Part shown: in pieces, positions 45,676 through 57,950 of the stretch
Layout: every line of letters starts with the position of its first letter
Position numbering within the stretch: position 1 is the first letter of the stretch
Origin: Gordionus sp. m RMFG-2023
Lineage: Eukaryota; Nematomorpha; Gordioida; Chordodea; Parachordodidae
Direction of reading: 5' to 3'
NCBI RefSeq assembly: GCF_954871325.1
Contig: NC_088777.1
Span: 32,217,366 to 32,281,365 of the forward strand
DNA length: 64,000 bases
The notes under the pieces: generated by a model
Seen by the model: the letters and a program-made list of their open reading frames with translations, nothing else
Database searches by the model: none
What the model was told of the DNA's origin: nothing
Program-made: the position numbers and the translations under genes

Positions 45676-48402
45676 ACCGCAATTAGAAATCTACCGCGTG
45701 TGTGTGTATAACCTTATAGGGATTTAATTATCACATATCACGTTTAAATAATAAGGTACTTTAAAACTAAGAAATATATGCAACTATAGTTGCGGCAATT
45801 GTAAACACTTATCTTGTAGTACAACATTGCAAGGTTATCATCAATGTTTTAGGACCTAAATCCAGGTGATCAATTCTTGACGATTTGAAAAATGGGAATA
45901 CATATGCAATTCTAACAGATGCATCTAATAAGCGAAATACTAAAATATTTCCCTTGATCCTCCGTTATTTCAACAAAATTAAGGTCGTTTCAATAAAACT
46001 ATTAAATTTTTTCCCCTCAAATAGTGAAAAGTCCTAAGATATAGCTAACCATATAATGGTAAATATAGCGAGATTATAAATAAATTGCATGTCACCTTTC
46101 TGATCTGATAATGCCTCAATGAATTTGGTAAAAACAAAGTGTATTTACAGAATTGAGTCAGCACAATTTTGGTCGCGATATGTTCCTAATACCACCCATC
46201 GATAGAATTTTAAAATTTTATAAACCTTTAAAAAAATATTTCTTAAATAAAGATTATAAAAGCTGTCCTAACATTTGAAAATTATTTTCAATAATGAATG
46301 GCAGAGGTATGTTTAAGAATGATTTGACATGTAGGAAATCTACTACTACATGCTGTTAATGTGTAATTGCAATCAGAAGAATCTTAACAAAGATTCACAA
46401 AATTATGCTGCAAATGTATTCATCTTTACAGTTAAAAATTGACAATAAATTTTATGGCGCCATTGCTAAAACCTAATTATATTTTATTTGAAATCTAAAT
46501 AATAGAACTATACCGTCGTTATCGAGATATTTATAAAATCCCTAGCATGACATATTATATATTTGCTCGGCCTCTAATGTTAAAGCAATACGATTTCTCT
46601 CCTTTTTCCAGGCAGTCCTTATCAGGCTAAAAATGCGCTCGGATGAGGCATTAGAATGAGGTAAGGAGAAGAAATACTCGCATATTTTTTCCAAGCATGG
46701 GGATTTATCGTTATTGCGAAAAAATTCTACCCATTTCTCCTCTGTTTTTAGACCATCTAACTTAAAGTATTTTGGCGAATCATAAAAATAGAGAGAATTA
46801 CAATCTCCTCAAACAAGAAATCAATGTCTTTCAGTATTTATAATATATTTATTAAATTATAAAAACCATCAATTGATGGTTTCTGTTCCAAGGTCATAAT
46901 AATTATACATTTGTATATAGAGTTATTAAATCAAATTTTGATTGTAAATATTCTAAAATTGTCTTAATAAAAATATCTGCTTCATTTAAAAATGTTTTAA
47001 TTAGAGTATTATTTGAACATTTTAATATAATATTTTTAGCAATAGCGCCTAAAAATTTATTATCAATTTTTAACTGTAGAGATGAACAGAGTTGTAGCAT
47101 GATTTTGTGTATCTTTTTTAATAAAGAATATTCTAATTGCAACTGAATATTAACTACATGAAGTAGATTTCCTACATGTGAAACGAATCCCAAATATGCT
47201 TCTGCCATTTCATATTCGAATAAATTTTTCAAAATTTTAGGACAGCTTTTAAAATCTTTATTTAAAATAAGTATTTTTTTAAGGGTTTATAAAATTTTAA
47301 AATTCTATCTATGGCAGGTATTAATGACAACCACCTGATAGGTATAGATAAATTTCGTAGCTTAGAAATGACATCCCGGTCACCGACAGGCTTGGACTGC
47401 CGGACCAACTCTTTTAGTTTATGAACTAAATTCGTTAAAACATTTCATCACAATTATTTCGACATCAACAGATAGTATACATTTATTGCCCTCTTACAAG
47501 AATTATGTAGTATATGGCATATACAGCCAATTGGTATTAATTCATTAATGTGCTGCCTCAATTCGGTAACTTTGGTTTTTGCCAATATTTACAGAGGCAT
47601 TATCAGCGCAGAAAGCTGACATGCAAATCATTGATAACCCTGAATCAGCTATATTTACCATTATGTTGCTAGCTACATCGTTGGATTTTTCACTATCCAA
47701 GGAAAATTTTTTAACAGTTTTATTGAAATGTTCTTATTCATGTTGAAATAGCGAAGGATCGAGGGAAATGTTTTAATATTTCCCTTATTAGATGCATCTG
47801 TTAGAATTGCATATGGATGCCCATCTTTCAAATCGTCTAGAATTTACCTCTAGGATTCAGGTACTAAAACACTTATGATAGCCTTACTCATTTTTGTTCT
47901 GCTACAAGTAAGGTTTGCACTTATATTGGAGTCTTTAAATATCATGAGAAAAAGATTCGATTCACATTGTGATGATATAGCTCTGTGAATGTTGAACTAC
48001 ATGATAGATGTATACGATTTCCGCAAATGTAGTTGAATCTGTATTATTTATTATTTTTGAGAATATTTTTGTATTGCAATGCAATCGATTTTGATATACT
48101 CCCTGTACTGACCTATATGAATGAAATGATGTTGATTTATTATTGGATAAAAATAAAACAGGATTGAAAGAAATTTACAAACTAGACATGTTTTTAGAAT
48201 AAATATTTAAAATATATTTTAAAAATATATAAATAATCAATTAATGTCTCTCAAAATTATTATTTATATATTGAAAATGTTTAATACTAAAAAAAAATTG
48301 CGGGAGATTTCCAATTGCGGTAGTTTTGCGGGAGAGATGTTTGCGTGTAAACTAAAAAATTGCGGGAGTCTCCCGCTGATGGGGGGAGACATGGCAACCC
48401 TG
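45676..48402. mobile_element. Palindromic hAT derivative, copy 3
   Basis: The plus-strand arm (45676-46475) reads TYAILTDASNKRNTKIFPLI and related hAT core. The minus-strand arm (46476-48402) is longer and includes the dimerisation segment LPHSNASSERIFSL near 46665-46625, the piece at 46903-47232, and the DNASVNFG-type segment near 47600. The right end GACATGGCAACCCTG is at 48388-48402. It abuts copy 2 directly and lacks a left terminus. All frames are decayed. Confidence 0.78.
46903..47232 (-). pseudogene. hAT transposase piece in palindromic copy 3
   Basis: A 109-residue open block (EMAEAYLGFVSHVGNLLHVV, then MLQLCSSLQLKIDNKF and LKCSNNTLIKTFLNEADIFI). The same block recurs at 25557-25800 and 44400-44480 on the minus strand, and on the plus strand at about 24800-24985, 44110-44285 and 46290-46475. 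It belongs to the middle of a hAT transposase of the LPHSNASSERIF type. Confidence 0.7.
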
Positions 48403-49147
48403 TCTTAGATACAAATATTGGTGGTACTTCCCATACATTGCATATTAAATATATCAATTTTAAATTATTCAATTATTAATTATATCATTTATATTTCGAA
48501 TTGCCTATTATTTTGTTACCATATTTTGTTGTACTAATGCATATTCTTAATTGATCATAATTCCTTATTGTGGCCCTTATTTAATAATTAGATTTAAACT
48601 ATATTTTATTTTATAATTCTATTCTTCATTTATAATATTACATTTTATTTTATAATTAATTATCTTTCTATTACATTTTTTTATTTTCTATATAAAATTT
48701 TTGCTTTTAATATCAATTTAGGATATTAATCTGAATAATAAATCAACAAAATTAACAGAGCCATATTAAGAATTTTATCAAAATGGTAAATAAAAATTAA
48801 ATAAATCAAATGTCATTTGAAATGTTTTAAATGATATCTATATTTGTGTACTGCAACACAGTTATTTATTAGCAACTTTTATTATAATTGGATTAAATAT
48901 TTAACAGAAATTTATCCACAGCCTTACATTTGAATATAAAATCTTTTAATATTATTTTTTATATCTTATATAATTAAGCTTTAAACTTTTTAAATTTCTG
49001 CATTACATAATATATATTATATTTATCAATATTCAATTCATATATTTTATATTATTAAAAATTGATTTAGATTTTAACATATTGATAACTTGGTTAATTT
49101 TTTTTGATTCGAGAAAGCCATTGAACAAGATAGTAACCTTTCATAAA
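48403..49147 (+). promoter_or_regulatory. Upstream region of the SR-protein gene
   Basis: AT-rich, without repeats or other genes. It must contain the promoter and 5' untranslated region, but no specific core element can be defended. The open frame extends 22 codons upstream of the chosen ATG; those residues are hydrophobic and unlike SR proteins, so I treat them as untranslated. Confidence 0.45.
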
Positions 49148-50089
49148 ATGAGCAGATTTAATAGAGAAAGGAGAGCTCCACCTGCAGACTTATCCAAAAT
49201 GGTTTCTTTAAAAATTGGTAACCTTTCTTTTAAAACCGAAGAAGAAGATTTAAAACGAATATTTAACAAATATGGTGATATAGGAGACGTGTACATTCCC
49301 AAAGATCACACAAGTAAACGTAGCCGGGGGTTTGCATTTATCAGGTATTATTCTCAAAGAGACGCTGATAAAGCCATTAAGGACATGGATCAACGTAAAC
49401 TTGATGGTCGTACTATTAAAGTAGGTCTAGCTAAATATGGGCCACCAGCAGCAAATGAAGACAGGAATAGGCGCAATGGTAGGGGTGACAGGGATAGGAG
49501 TCGCAGTCGTAGTTTTAATAATAGGAGAGGAGGTGGGGATAATTTTAAAAGAGATAGAGATAATGGTAGGAGAAATCACAGCCGTTCCCCTTCATATGGA
49601 AGGAGCAGAGGTAATAGAAGGAGTCCTAGTAGAGATAGAAGAGAGGAAAACAGTGCTTTTGGATTTTTCCCACTAAGAGGCAGATCACCAGATAGAAGGA
49701 GATCCCCACTTCCAACATTATCTGCCTTAGAGAATTTGACTCATAATAATGGATTTATGACACATCCAAGGTCACCACCTTATAATAATCGCAGGGATGA
49801 TTTAGGAGGCCATTATGGAGATAATGGATATAACAATTACAGAGATAGAAATATTGGTGGAAGAGGTGATACATTCTACAATGATGATAGAAGGGGAAGG
49901 TAACTTATCTCATCTTAAAATAATTGTTTTTTATACCTTATTTAAATATTCAAAAGTATATTTATTTTTGTAATATATTTGTTTTTTTTATCACCACCTA
50001 CATGTTGGATAATTTCAATAACCAAATGATATAGAAGAGATGACTTACAAGGTCAGGATGATAACTATTTTCAAAGGAGAGCATGGTGA
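49148..50089 (+). CDS. SRSF2/SC35-like serine/arginine-rich splicing factor
   Basis: A nuclear pre-mRNA splicing regulator that binds exonic RNA through its RRM and recruits spliceosome parts through its RS tail. The RRM spans residues 19-95: RNP2 LKIGNL at 21-26, RNP1 RGFAFIRY at 60-67, closely like SRSF2 (GDVYIPKD, DGRTIKVGLAKYG). The tail is rich in R, S, G, N and D (DRSRSRSF, HSRSPSYGRSRG, GRSPDRRRSP). Proposed exons: 49148-49899 and 50035-50089, joined over a 135-nt GT-AG intron; the phase agrees and the second exon adds about 17 residues ending NYFQRRAW. Without splicing the frame stops at 49903 after 251 residues. AATAAA at about 50250 is a plausible polyadenylation signal. The RRM assignment is firm; the 3' structure is inferred. 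Confidence 0.9.
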
Positions 50090-51152
50090 AAAAACTAGTT
50101 TATGTTGACATGCTAAAATTATAATATACTATAATATGAATATGTAAATTAAATTGATATTTTTGATCTTTTGTCTAATTTTATAAGTAGATATAATTGT
50201 TAATACATTGGGAAATATGTTTCTAATTTGTATATTATATTTAAATTTTAATAAAATAGTAATTGGTGACATTTGGAGTAATTTATTACTTAGTACTATC
50301 ACTTTAATGATGGTGATTTTTTGGGTGTATTAGGCATAGATTGGAGTATTCAAACAATGACTAGGTGTTGGAGAGTTAACTTTATTCTGACATGTTTTTA
50401 CATCAAATAATATACAATCGCAGAGATATAAGCATTAATATGAATTTTAAATCTTAGTAAAATTATATTTGGAGTTATTAGTACCAGTTAAATGGTGGTG
50501 ATTTTGGGGAGCCCAGGCATAAGCTGGAGTTTTCATATAATTGAATGCTGGAGTTTGCTTCATCTCAACTTTTATTCAGTTATACATCAAATTATGCATC
50601 TTAGTTATTACAACATTAGGTTTTGAAAATGGGGGAGATAATTGTGAAGTGTGTTAATTACATTTTAGGATTTCACAAATTATTATCAAGAATTTAAATA
50701 TTTATAAAGTGAATTATATTACCTGCTTAGTTTTTTTATATCGAAAGTTGAGAATAAAAAATTGCTAAAATCTCTGCAAAAAGGCTTCTCAATTTGGCAT
50801 CAGATGCATAGAAATATAATTCAACATTATTAAATACAATTTAATCTGAGCATATTGGGAAGGATGAGGGAGAACTTGTAAATTCTATGAACATGTGCTG
50901 GTGTAACATTCGTATAAAAGCTTTTCATAGGAAAATATATAAAATAATCAGCCCCTCACCATGTTTGCAGGTAAAATATATAAATTTTTTTAAATGCTTT
51001 TTTTTATTATAAACTATGGCTAAAAATTTACATCAAGTCATTATATCAATCCAATTTAAAAAAAATTAGTATTTATTATGGGCAATTTGTGAATCACTAT
51101 TGAGTGTTTTAGAAATGATACCCTAATATAATTACCTAATTTTATATGAACT
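50090..51152. other. 3' flank of the SR gene with a diverged direct repeat
   Basis: Segments 50275-50410 and 50470-50600 are similar (TTTGGAGTAAT-TATTA, ATGGTGGTGATTTT, AGGCATA--TTGGAGT, then ACATCAAAT). They may be untranslated-region duplications or an old repeat. No gene seen. Confidence 0.55.
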
Positions 51153-53839
51153 CAGTGGCCCCTACACTTTCTGAGTGAATAAAGCAGAATACTTCTTTGA
51201 AAAGTACCCCCCCCCCCCCTCGAAAAAATGATAATTATTTTATGACACCCATAAATTTCAAAAATAATTTTTTTTGCATCAATTTTTAATATATATAAAT
51301 AAAATGCAAAAAATATATACTTTATAAATATTATTTTTAAATTAGTAATTTAGATAAATTAGGGAAAGAGTAAGCAAAAGAATTTATAATTTCATCAATA
51401 TTTAATTGTTTAAATAAATTTTTTCCCATTGATAATATGGTTAAATTATTGAGAAATGAATCTTTCATGGTACTAATAAGTCTTGTTTTAATTAAATTAA
51501 TTTTACTCATGACTCTTTCGGCAGTACATGAGGTTGTAGGAATGGTTAATAAATATTTATATAAAATTCTTAAATTAGGGAAAGCAGAAAAATTTAAAAG
51601 TAGACGACAATGTAAAATAAATGAATAGTTTTTCCAATCTGAATCGTAAGTACCTGATTTATCATCATCAGAAGAAGAAGCTAAATAATGTATTGGTAAA
51701 AATATTTTAATAAATAAATTTACAATTATCAGAATCTGACAAATCTTTAGATTCTTGAACCTCTAGCTTATGAGTAATAATTACATTCCCTATTTTGGCC
51801 ATCTTATAAATATTTCTAAACTTCAACATTTCTTCGAAAATTTGACTTGAATTTAAATTGTAAAATTCACAGATATCCTCTATATCTTCTTTAATAATTG
51901 ATTTTTCTGCCACATTATTTGGCATAAAAAATGATGTTTGATGTAAAAATTTCATCGAATCATTAAATCTTTCGTTAAACTGCATAATAATTAAATTGAG
52001 TGCAGCATATAACACCTATTTTAAAGCTAAAAAAAATTTCTATATTTAATGATGAAAGTATATATACCTCCTCTCCTTTTTGGATTGTAATGTTTGAAGT
52101 TTAGAACTTTTAAAATCAAAAGGTAGATTTCTCTTCTTCATAAAATCTTGTGCCTTTGGAAAAACATTCAAAAATTCAGTGTTATTATCTATTAGATTTA
52201 AAAATAATTAAGACAATAATTTATATTATACTTCTCAAATTAATCAAGCAATCTTTTGCCAATTGAATTTGATTTATTGCAAACCCTATATCCTTCGAAA
52301 TGGTTTGCAATTTTGTACAAGCCAAACTTGTTATCAACAATATTTTATCCAAAACACTAAGTGATAAGATAAAATCAAAATTTTCTATTTTAAAGACTAT
52401 AGCACTATCCATAGTGGAAGTGGCAGGATCTTTAGAATCCTTTAAATTTGTTAAAGCTGCCCTCAAGGCAAGAAAAAAAATTTACAATAGCTTTATATGA
52501 CGATAGCCAGCTTCTAAATAAAAAAACATTTTAAATATAAATAAATAAGGTACTATTACCGTACCGAGTAGTATTTTTGATGCGTAGAAATCGTTGCGAT
52601 TTTTTCAGATCATTACACTAAAAATTTTTATGAGATACATCTCATATCTTTTTTTACCATTAAAATAGATATAAATCTCATCTAGTATTCCTAGAATATT
52701 TCGAAGTTCTTTAATTGATTGGAATAATTGAACAATGATTAAATTTAATCAATGACAATAACACCAAATAAAAGCTGCCTTTGGCGCCTCTGCTCTAATC
52801 AAGGCCTGCACACCATTGATTCTTCCACTCATGTTTGAGGCGCCATCATAACTTTGCCCAACTAGGAATTCAAGGGGTAAATTCATCGAGCCAAGTTTGG
52901 ACATTATATTATGCCTAATATCGAGACCTGTGGTATTTCCCGTACAATATATGTCAATCAGTCTTTCAACAGGCTTTGGCGTCTCACTATTTTCAATCTT
53001 AGTCAAAGCTATTGCTTCTGATTTCGAAACATCATATGTGCCATCAACTATGATTAAAAAGCACCTGTTAAATTCAATCTCATTTTGAATTTTTTTTATA
53101 ACCATATTTTTCATGGTTTAATGAGAATATTTATGTTATTATATGTATAGATTTGCATATGATTTCGTTTTTAATCCCTTATTGTTTTTCTCCCAGTACA
53201 GGTTCAGAATCTGCAATGAGTTTAATAAGGCCCGTCATATTGCCTTCTTGTAACCTGTTCCCCAGAAGGCTTGGTTACGAGATATTAAATAACCTAGACA
53301 TCTTATTAATATTCTTATGTTAGAACGGTTATTATCCACACATTCTTTCTGGGGTATTATAAATTCTAATATGGAATTTTTGTTGTGTGAAAGCTTTCCA
53401 TAATCGGTCTGTGTTCATGCACAATAATATCACTATTAAATTTCATGATCATTAAAAGAGTCAGATATTATATTTTTTTCTTACACATTCTATTATTTTT
53501 GGTTAATATTTTTAGGCATATTTTGAAATTGGAAAAATAATTTATGACAAGAAATCTCGGATAACAACCTAATTTACTAAACATCGATCTAAAATTTCCG
53601 TCAATACATATTAAATTAATAAATAAGTGGGGGGGGGGGGTCATATTATTACATACATAAACCAGAAATCATTTGATTATGGATGGATGTAGCAAAACAA
53701 TAAAAAAAAATTTTTTAGATATTAAAATAAAATTTTTTTTAAAAAAATTACCCCCACTCAAAATTTTTAAATAAAAAAAAGTACCCCCACTCAAATTTAC
53801 TGAAGCTTCGGACCCCCCCCCCCGTTGTAGGGGCCACTG
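51153..53839 (-). mobile_element. hAT transposon, CAGTGGCCCCTACA ends
   Basis: Ends CAGTGGCCCCTACA and its near-complement TGTAGGGGCCACTG (with a mismatch just inside) are flanked by TATGAACT on both sides (51145-51152, 53840-53847). Total 2687 bp. Long C runs sit close inside both ends (about 51205 and 53815). The transposase lies on the minus strand and is decayed. Confidence 0.96.
51370..53114 (-). pseudogene. hAT (DUF4371-type) transposase
   Basis: Minus-strand order: a core piece at 53114-52749 (CFLIIVDGTYDVSKSEAIAL, then VGQSYDGASNMSGRINGVQA, and FIWCYCH), a middle piece at 52466-52221, a further piece at 52015-51707, and the C-terminal dimerisation region near 51580-51400 (IPTTSCTAERVMSKINLIKT, then RLISTMKDSFLNNLTILSMG). 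The blocks are in different frames with stops between, and the N-terminal zinc finger is not recognised. The SYDGA-NMSG and TSCTAER signatures make the family assignment firm. Confidence 0.88.
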
Positions 53840-53847
53840 TATGAACT

Positions 53848-54074
53848 TGCCACCCTGCTTAAGATTATTACCAAAAAAATTAATTTGAACATGCTTAAAA
53901 TATTTCAAATTTAGCAAAAGCTTCCTTTAGCCAAAATATATTTCACACTTTTCAGTCTACCCCATTATTGTCATTATTTTATATCCATTTATTCTATTAA
54001 TAATTTAGTTTCGTTTCATTTGTTAAATTATAAAATAAGGGCATGACTAAAATACATGCCCACTGTTATAGAAA
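53848..54074. other. Short spacer, nothing recognised
   Basis: AT-rich sequence between the hAT element and the foldback palindrome. Confidence 0.4.
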
Positions 54075-55804
54075 CTTAATTTAAATTATATTAATATAGA
54101 ATCGTATTTTGCTTCATAGGATGAGTTAGAAAATGTTTTTTTTTTATTTAAAAAAATGGTAACAGTAAAATTAAATTTTTTTTTTATATATGATTAAACT
54201 ACGCGCCCCTTATCAAAGAAGCTTAATTTATAAAAATGAACGCAGAATCATATATAGCTTATTAAAAGGAATCAAAAAATGTTAATATTATATTTTAAAA
54301 CTTTTTATAACCTAGTGGGCTTTTGAAAAACAAAATTTTTTTTTGACTACGCGCCCTCTATCAAACACAAAAAATTAGAGCATAATCGTATTAAGCTCAT
54401 TAAAAGGAATCAAAAAATGTTAATATTAAGTTTATAAATTATTCATAACTTATAGGTATTTTGAAAAAACATTTAATTTCTTTTTTTTGACTAAACTACG
54501 CGCCCTCGGTAAATATATACATTATTTTTAAAAAATGAATACAGAATCATGTATAACATTTCAAGGAGATTCAGGTAAATATATGCATTATTTTTAAAAA
54601 ATGAATACAGAATCATGTATAACATTTCAAGGAGATACAGAAAATGGTATAATTTTATTTTTTTTGGACTAAACTACGCGCCCCCTATCAAAGAAGCTTA
54701 ATTCATAAAAAATTAAAACAATCGTATTAAGCTCATTTAAAGGAATCAAAAAATGTAAATATTATATTTTAAAACTTTTTATAACCTAGTGGGCTTTTGA
54801 AAACACCTAATTTCTTTTTTTGACTAAACTTCGCGCCCCTACGCGCTCCCGGTCAAGATACATTATTTAAAAAAAAATGAATACAGAATCATGTTTAGCT
54901 TTTCAAGGGATTCAGAAAATGGTACTATTCATTAAAAAAAAATTTTTTTTAACTAAACTACGCGCCCCCGGCAAATATACATTATTTAAAAAAAATTAAT
55001 ACAGAATCATGTTTAGCATTTTAAATTCATTTAACAAAAAACCCATTAAGTTGGTAATCCCCTTTTATAAAAACTTAGGGCTCGGATCGATTTAGCATGA
55101 TTGGAAAAAATCGATTTCATTGACTAGATCCTATTGATAAGCTAAGCAAATTCTGCTTAAATAGCGTATATTTACCAAAAGTACCATTTTCTGAATCTCC
55201 TTAAAATGCTAAACCTGATTCTGTATTAACTTTTAAAAAATAATACATATTTACCGGGGGCGCGTAGTTTAGTCAAAAATTTAAAAAAAAATGAATAGTA
55301 CTATTTTCTGAATCTCCTTGAAAAGCTAAACATGATTCTGTATTCATTTTTTAAAAATATTGTATATTTACCGGGGGCGCGTAGTTTAGTCAAAAAAAGA
55401 ATAAATTAAGTGTTTTTTCAAAATACCAATAAGTTATAAATAATTTATATACTTAATATTAACATTTTTTGATTCCCTTTAATGTGCTTAATACGATTAT
55501 GCTTTAATTTTTTATGTGTTTGATAGGGGGCGCGTTGTTTAGTCAAAAAAAATTTGTTTTTCAAAAGCCCACTAGGTTATAAAAAGTTTTAAAATTTAAT
55601 ATTAACATTTTTTGATTCCTTTTGTTAAGCTATATATGATTCTGCGTTCATATTTTATAAATTAAGCTTCTTTGATAGAGGACGCGTAGTTTATTCATGT
55701 AAAAAAAATTTTTTTTTTAAATTTTACCGTTACCATTTTTTTTAAAAATCAAAAAAGACATTTTCTAATAAATACGATTCTATATTAATATAATTTAAAT
55801 TAAG
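54075..55804. mobile_element. Foldback-like palindrome with CTACGCGCCC units
   Basis: The two halves are inverted copies: CTTAATTTAAATTATATTAA starts the left arm and its complement ends the right arm. Each arm is built of units of about 110-170 bp headed by ACTAAACTACGCGCCCCC. Three unit types occur: one with GGAATCAAAAAATGTTAATA, then CCTAGTGGGCTTTTGAAAA; one with CATAACTTATAGGTATTTTG; one with AATACAGAATCATGTTTAGC. The left arm has about six units and the right arm four, in mirror order. The non-palindromic centre is about 55030-55180. There is no coding potential. It resembles Foldback/Galileo-type elements with long structured inverted repeats. No clear target duplication was found. Confidence 0.88.
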
Positions 55805-55869
55805 ATGTATAGCTTTGCAAATGATTTATTCCATGTCAAATTGATCAAAAACAAGATTTTTAAATGTTC

Positions 55870-57950
55870 ATCTCTAAAATCAACAAAACTTGACATGGTA
55901 GATATCTATGTTGTATATTTTGATAAAATCAAAATGTTAGAGCGCAAGCTCAACCAGATATAAAGGTATACATCTTCAAAATAGGAAATTATGCAATGCG
56001 TGATTTTTAAATCTTGTTTTTAAAATATCTTATATACAATGCAAAATATCGAAAAAAAATTCAAATTTTTCTTAATTCTGGTAAATAAAAGATTAACATT
56101 GTTAAAAAGTTCTTTTTTTTGTGTTGATATTTGCTGGTATGTTTATTACCTTTATATTTAACTGTTTAATCAAAACATTGATAGCCTTCTTATTTTAATT
56201 TTATTAAATTTTTATAAATAAAAAAGTATAATAGATGAGGTTATATGTAAAAATGGTTATAACATAATATGATGTTTAATTAAAATATATATTGTATTAG
56301 TATTAAAAGAAAAAGTTTATTGAGTATGCCAAATATGATGTCCTAAGGCTATATGTAAGCAAGCAGTTCATACCGCTATGTTTATTATTAGGACACTAAA
56401 AATAAACATTAAAAAATTTTTTATTACAAACTATTATAAAAAATAACCTTTATATTTATCATATTCCATTTTGTGCTTATTATTGAAATTTCTGGAGGAG
56501 ATAATTTGCAGGTACATCTTTTCACCTTTATGTGATATAAAATTGTTAATATTTGATCAATAGGCAGTCATCTCTTTTCCTCATTGAGTAAAAGAATGGG
56601 GATGTAAAAAACAAATATATATCCTAAGTAATTTCATTCCTTTTTAGTACTGTGGCTAACCACTAAAAATTTTCATTTATACATATGATTACTTTATTTA
56701 AGACCATGGTCTGGACTCCATGTGTTGATTTTTGGTTAGTCATAGTATTAAAAAATAATGAAATACTCAGGTTACATCCCCATGGACCATCACATCCTTC
56801 ATTTACCCCACAAATATACATCAAATAATTACGATAGTTCCATAACAGCAACAGGATAAACCTAAAAATTATGGCCTCTGATAATTTTATTAACAAGTGT
56901 AAAATGTAATAAGGTATTTTTTTTATAATAGTTTGTATTCAAAAAAATTATATTTATTTTATAAAATTATATAATATAGTAGGGCTGTGTTGATATTAAA
57001 TATCGGATCAGCACAAATATTTAACGTTTTCCAAACATCGAATTCGTTCGATACCTTTAAAAACCGATCCGATCTTTTTACTTTTCTTTTTTTTGTTATT
57101 TTATGTATATTTATTTTACATTAATAATATTTTTTTTTAACAATGCAAATGCACAACACCCCTTAAATTTTATTTATTTTTTAAAATAGATTTATAGTAT
57201 TTTAAAAGTTTTTGTATAAAAATAGAAAGGAACACCCAAAGTTTTATTATTTATACTTTAAATAATTTTTTTAAATATGGTATCTGAATGAAGTATAGAA
57301 ATATTTTAAAAAAGACAAATATAATTTTGCAAAATGCGTTATCTGCGGAATTCTAATTTCACGGGGAGTAATAATGAAAAATTCATTTAATACTACCAAT
57401 ATCCGTAAACTTTTTTAAAATTATTGTAGATAAAAAAATTAAATTAAATGCATACATAATTCGATTTTTTGTATAAAAATATTGATTTCTTAATTACATT
57501 TGGTTCAAAGGGTGGTGGTGAAAAATCATTATAAATATCGGATCGGTAAAAAATATGTGGATCGGCACATCCCTATAATTTAGCGTCCTAATAATCATAT
57601 CTATATAAGCTGCTTGCTTACATATCGCCACAGGACATCATATTTATCATACTCAATGGATTTTTTTATTTTAGTACTATTAAATTTTTTTTTGATATTT
57701 TCCAATGTAGAATTTTAAGGGCTATAAAATGATATATAATTTGTAACGCTATCTTAATTATTTTTTTAAAAGCAAGATTAAATGAAATCACGCATTGCGC
57801 GGTTTTCGACATTGCTTATATTTTTAGATCTGATTGATCTAGTAGCGCTATAAACGTTTGATTTTATTAATATTTACAACATAAATAACTAACATGCCAA
57901 GTTTCATTTCTTTTCTCATTCGAAAGATTGTTTGAATGGCCCCAATGTTT
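55870..57950. mobile_element. Older inverted-repeat element holding a MITE
   Basis: The left arm 55870-56410 and right arm 57585-57950 are diverged inverted copies. The best match is at the inner edge (TATGATGTCCT, then ATATGTAAGCAAGCAG, then TATTAGGACRCTA; 56328-56398 against 57590-57652) and near CAATGCGTGATTT (55998 against 57793). Between them are about 570 bp of AT-rich sequence and the MITE 56980-57575. Small open frames at 56663-56896 are not recognised. Confidence 0.7.
56980..57575. mobile_element. hAT-type MITE, TAGGG-TGTGCCGAT family, copy 2
   Basis: It starts TAGGGCTGTGTTGATATT and ends GGATCGGCACATCCCTA. Flanks TAATATAG (56972-56979) and TAATTTAG (57576-57583) match at 7 of 8 positions. 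It is similar to 19853-20740 and lacks that copy's piggyBac insert. Confidence 0.88.

Noticed and set aside
49437-49676. 79-residue frame inside the SR gene
   Set aside because: Overlaps the RS tail in another frame; the RRM frame is clearly the real one.
56663-56896. 77-residue minus-strand frame and a plus-strand frame over the same bases
   Set aside because: Both strands look equally coding-like, neither is recognised, and the region is inside an inverted-repeat element.
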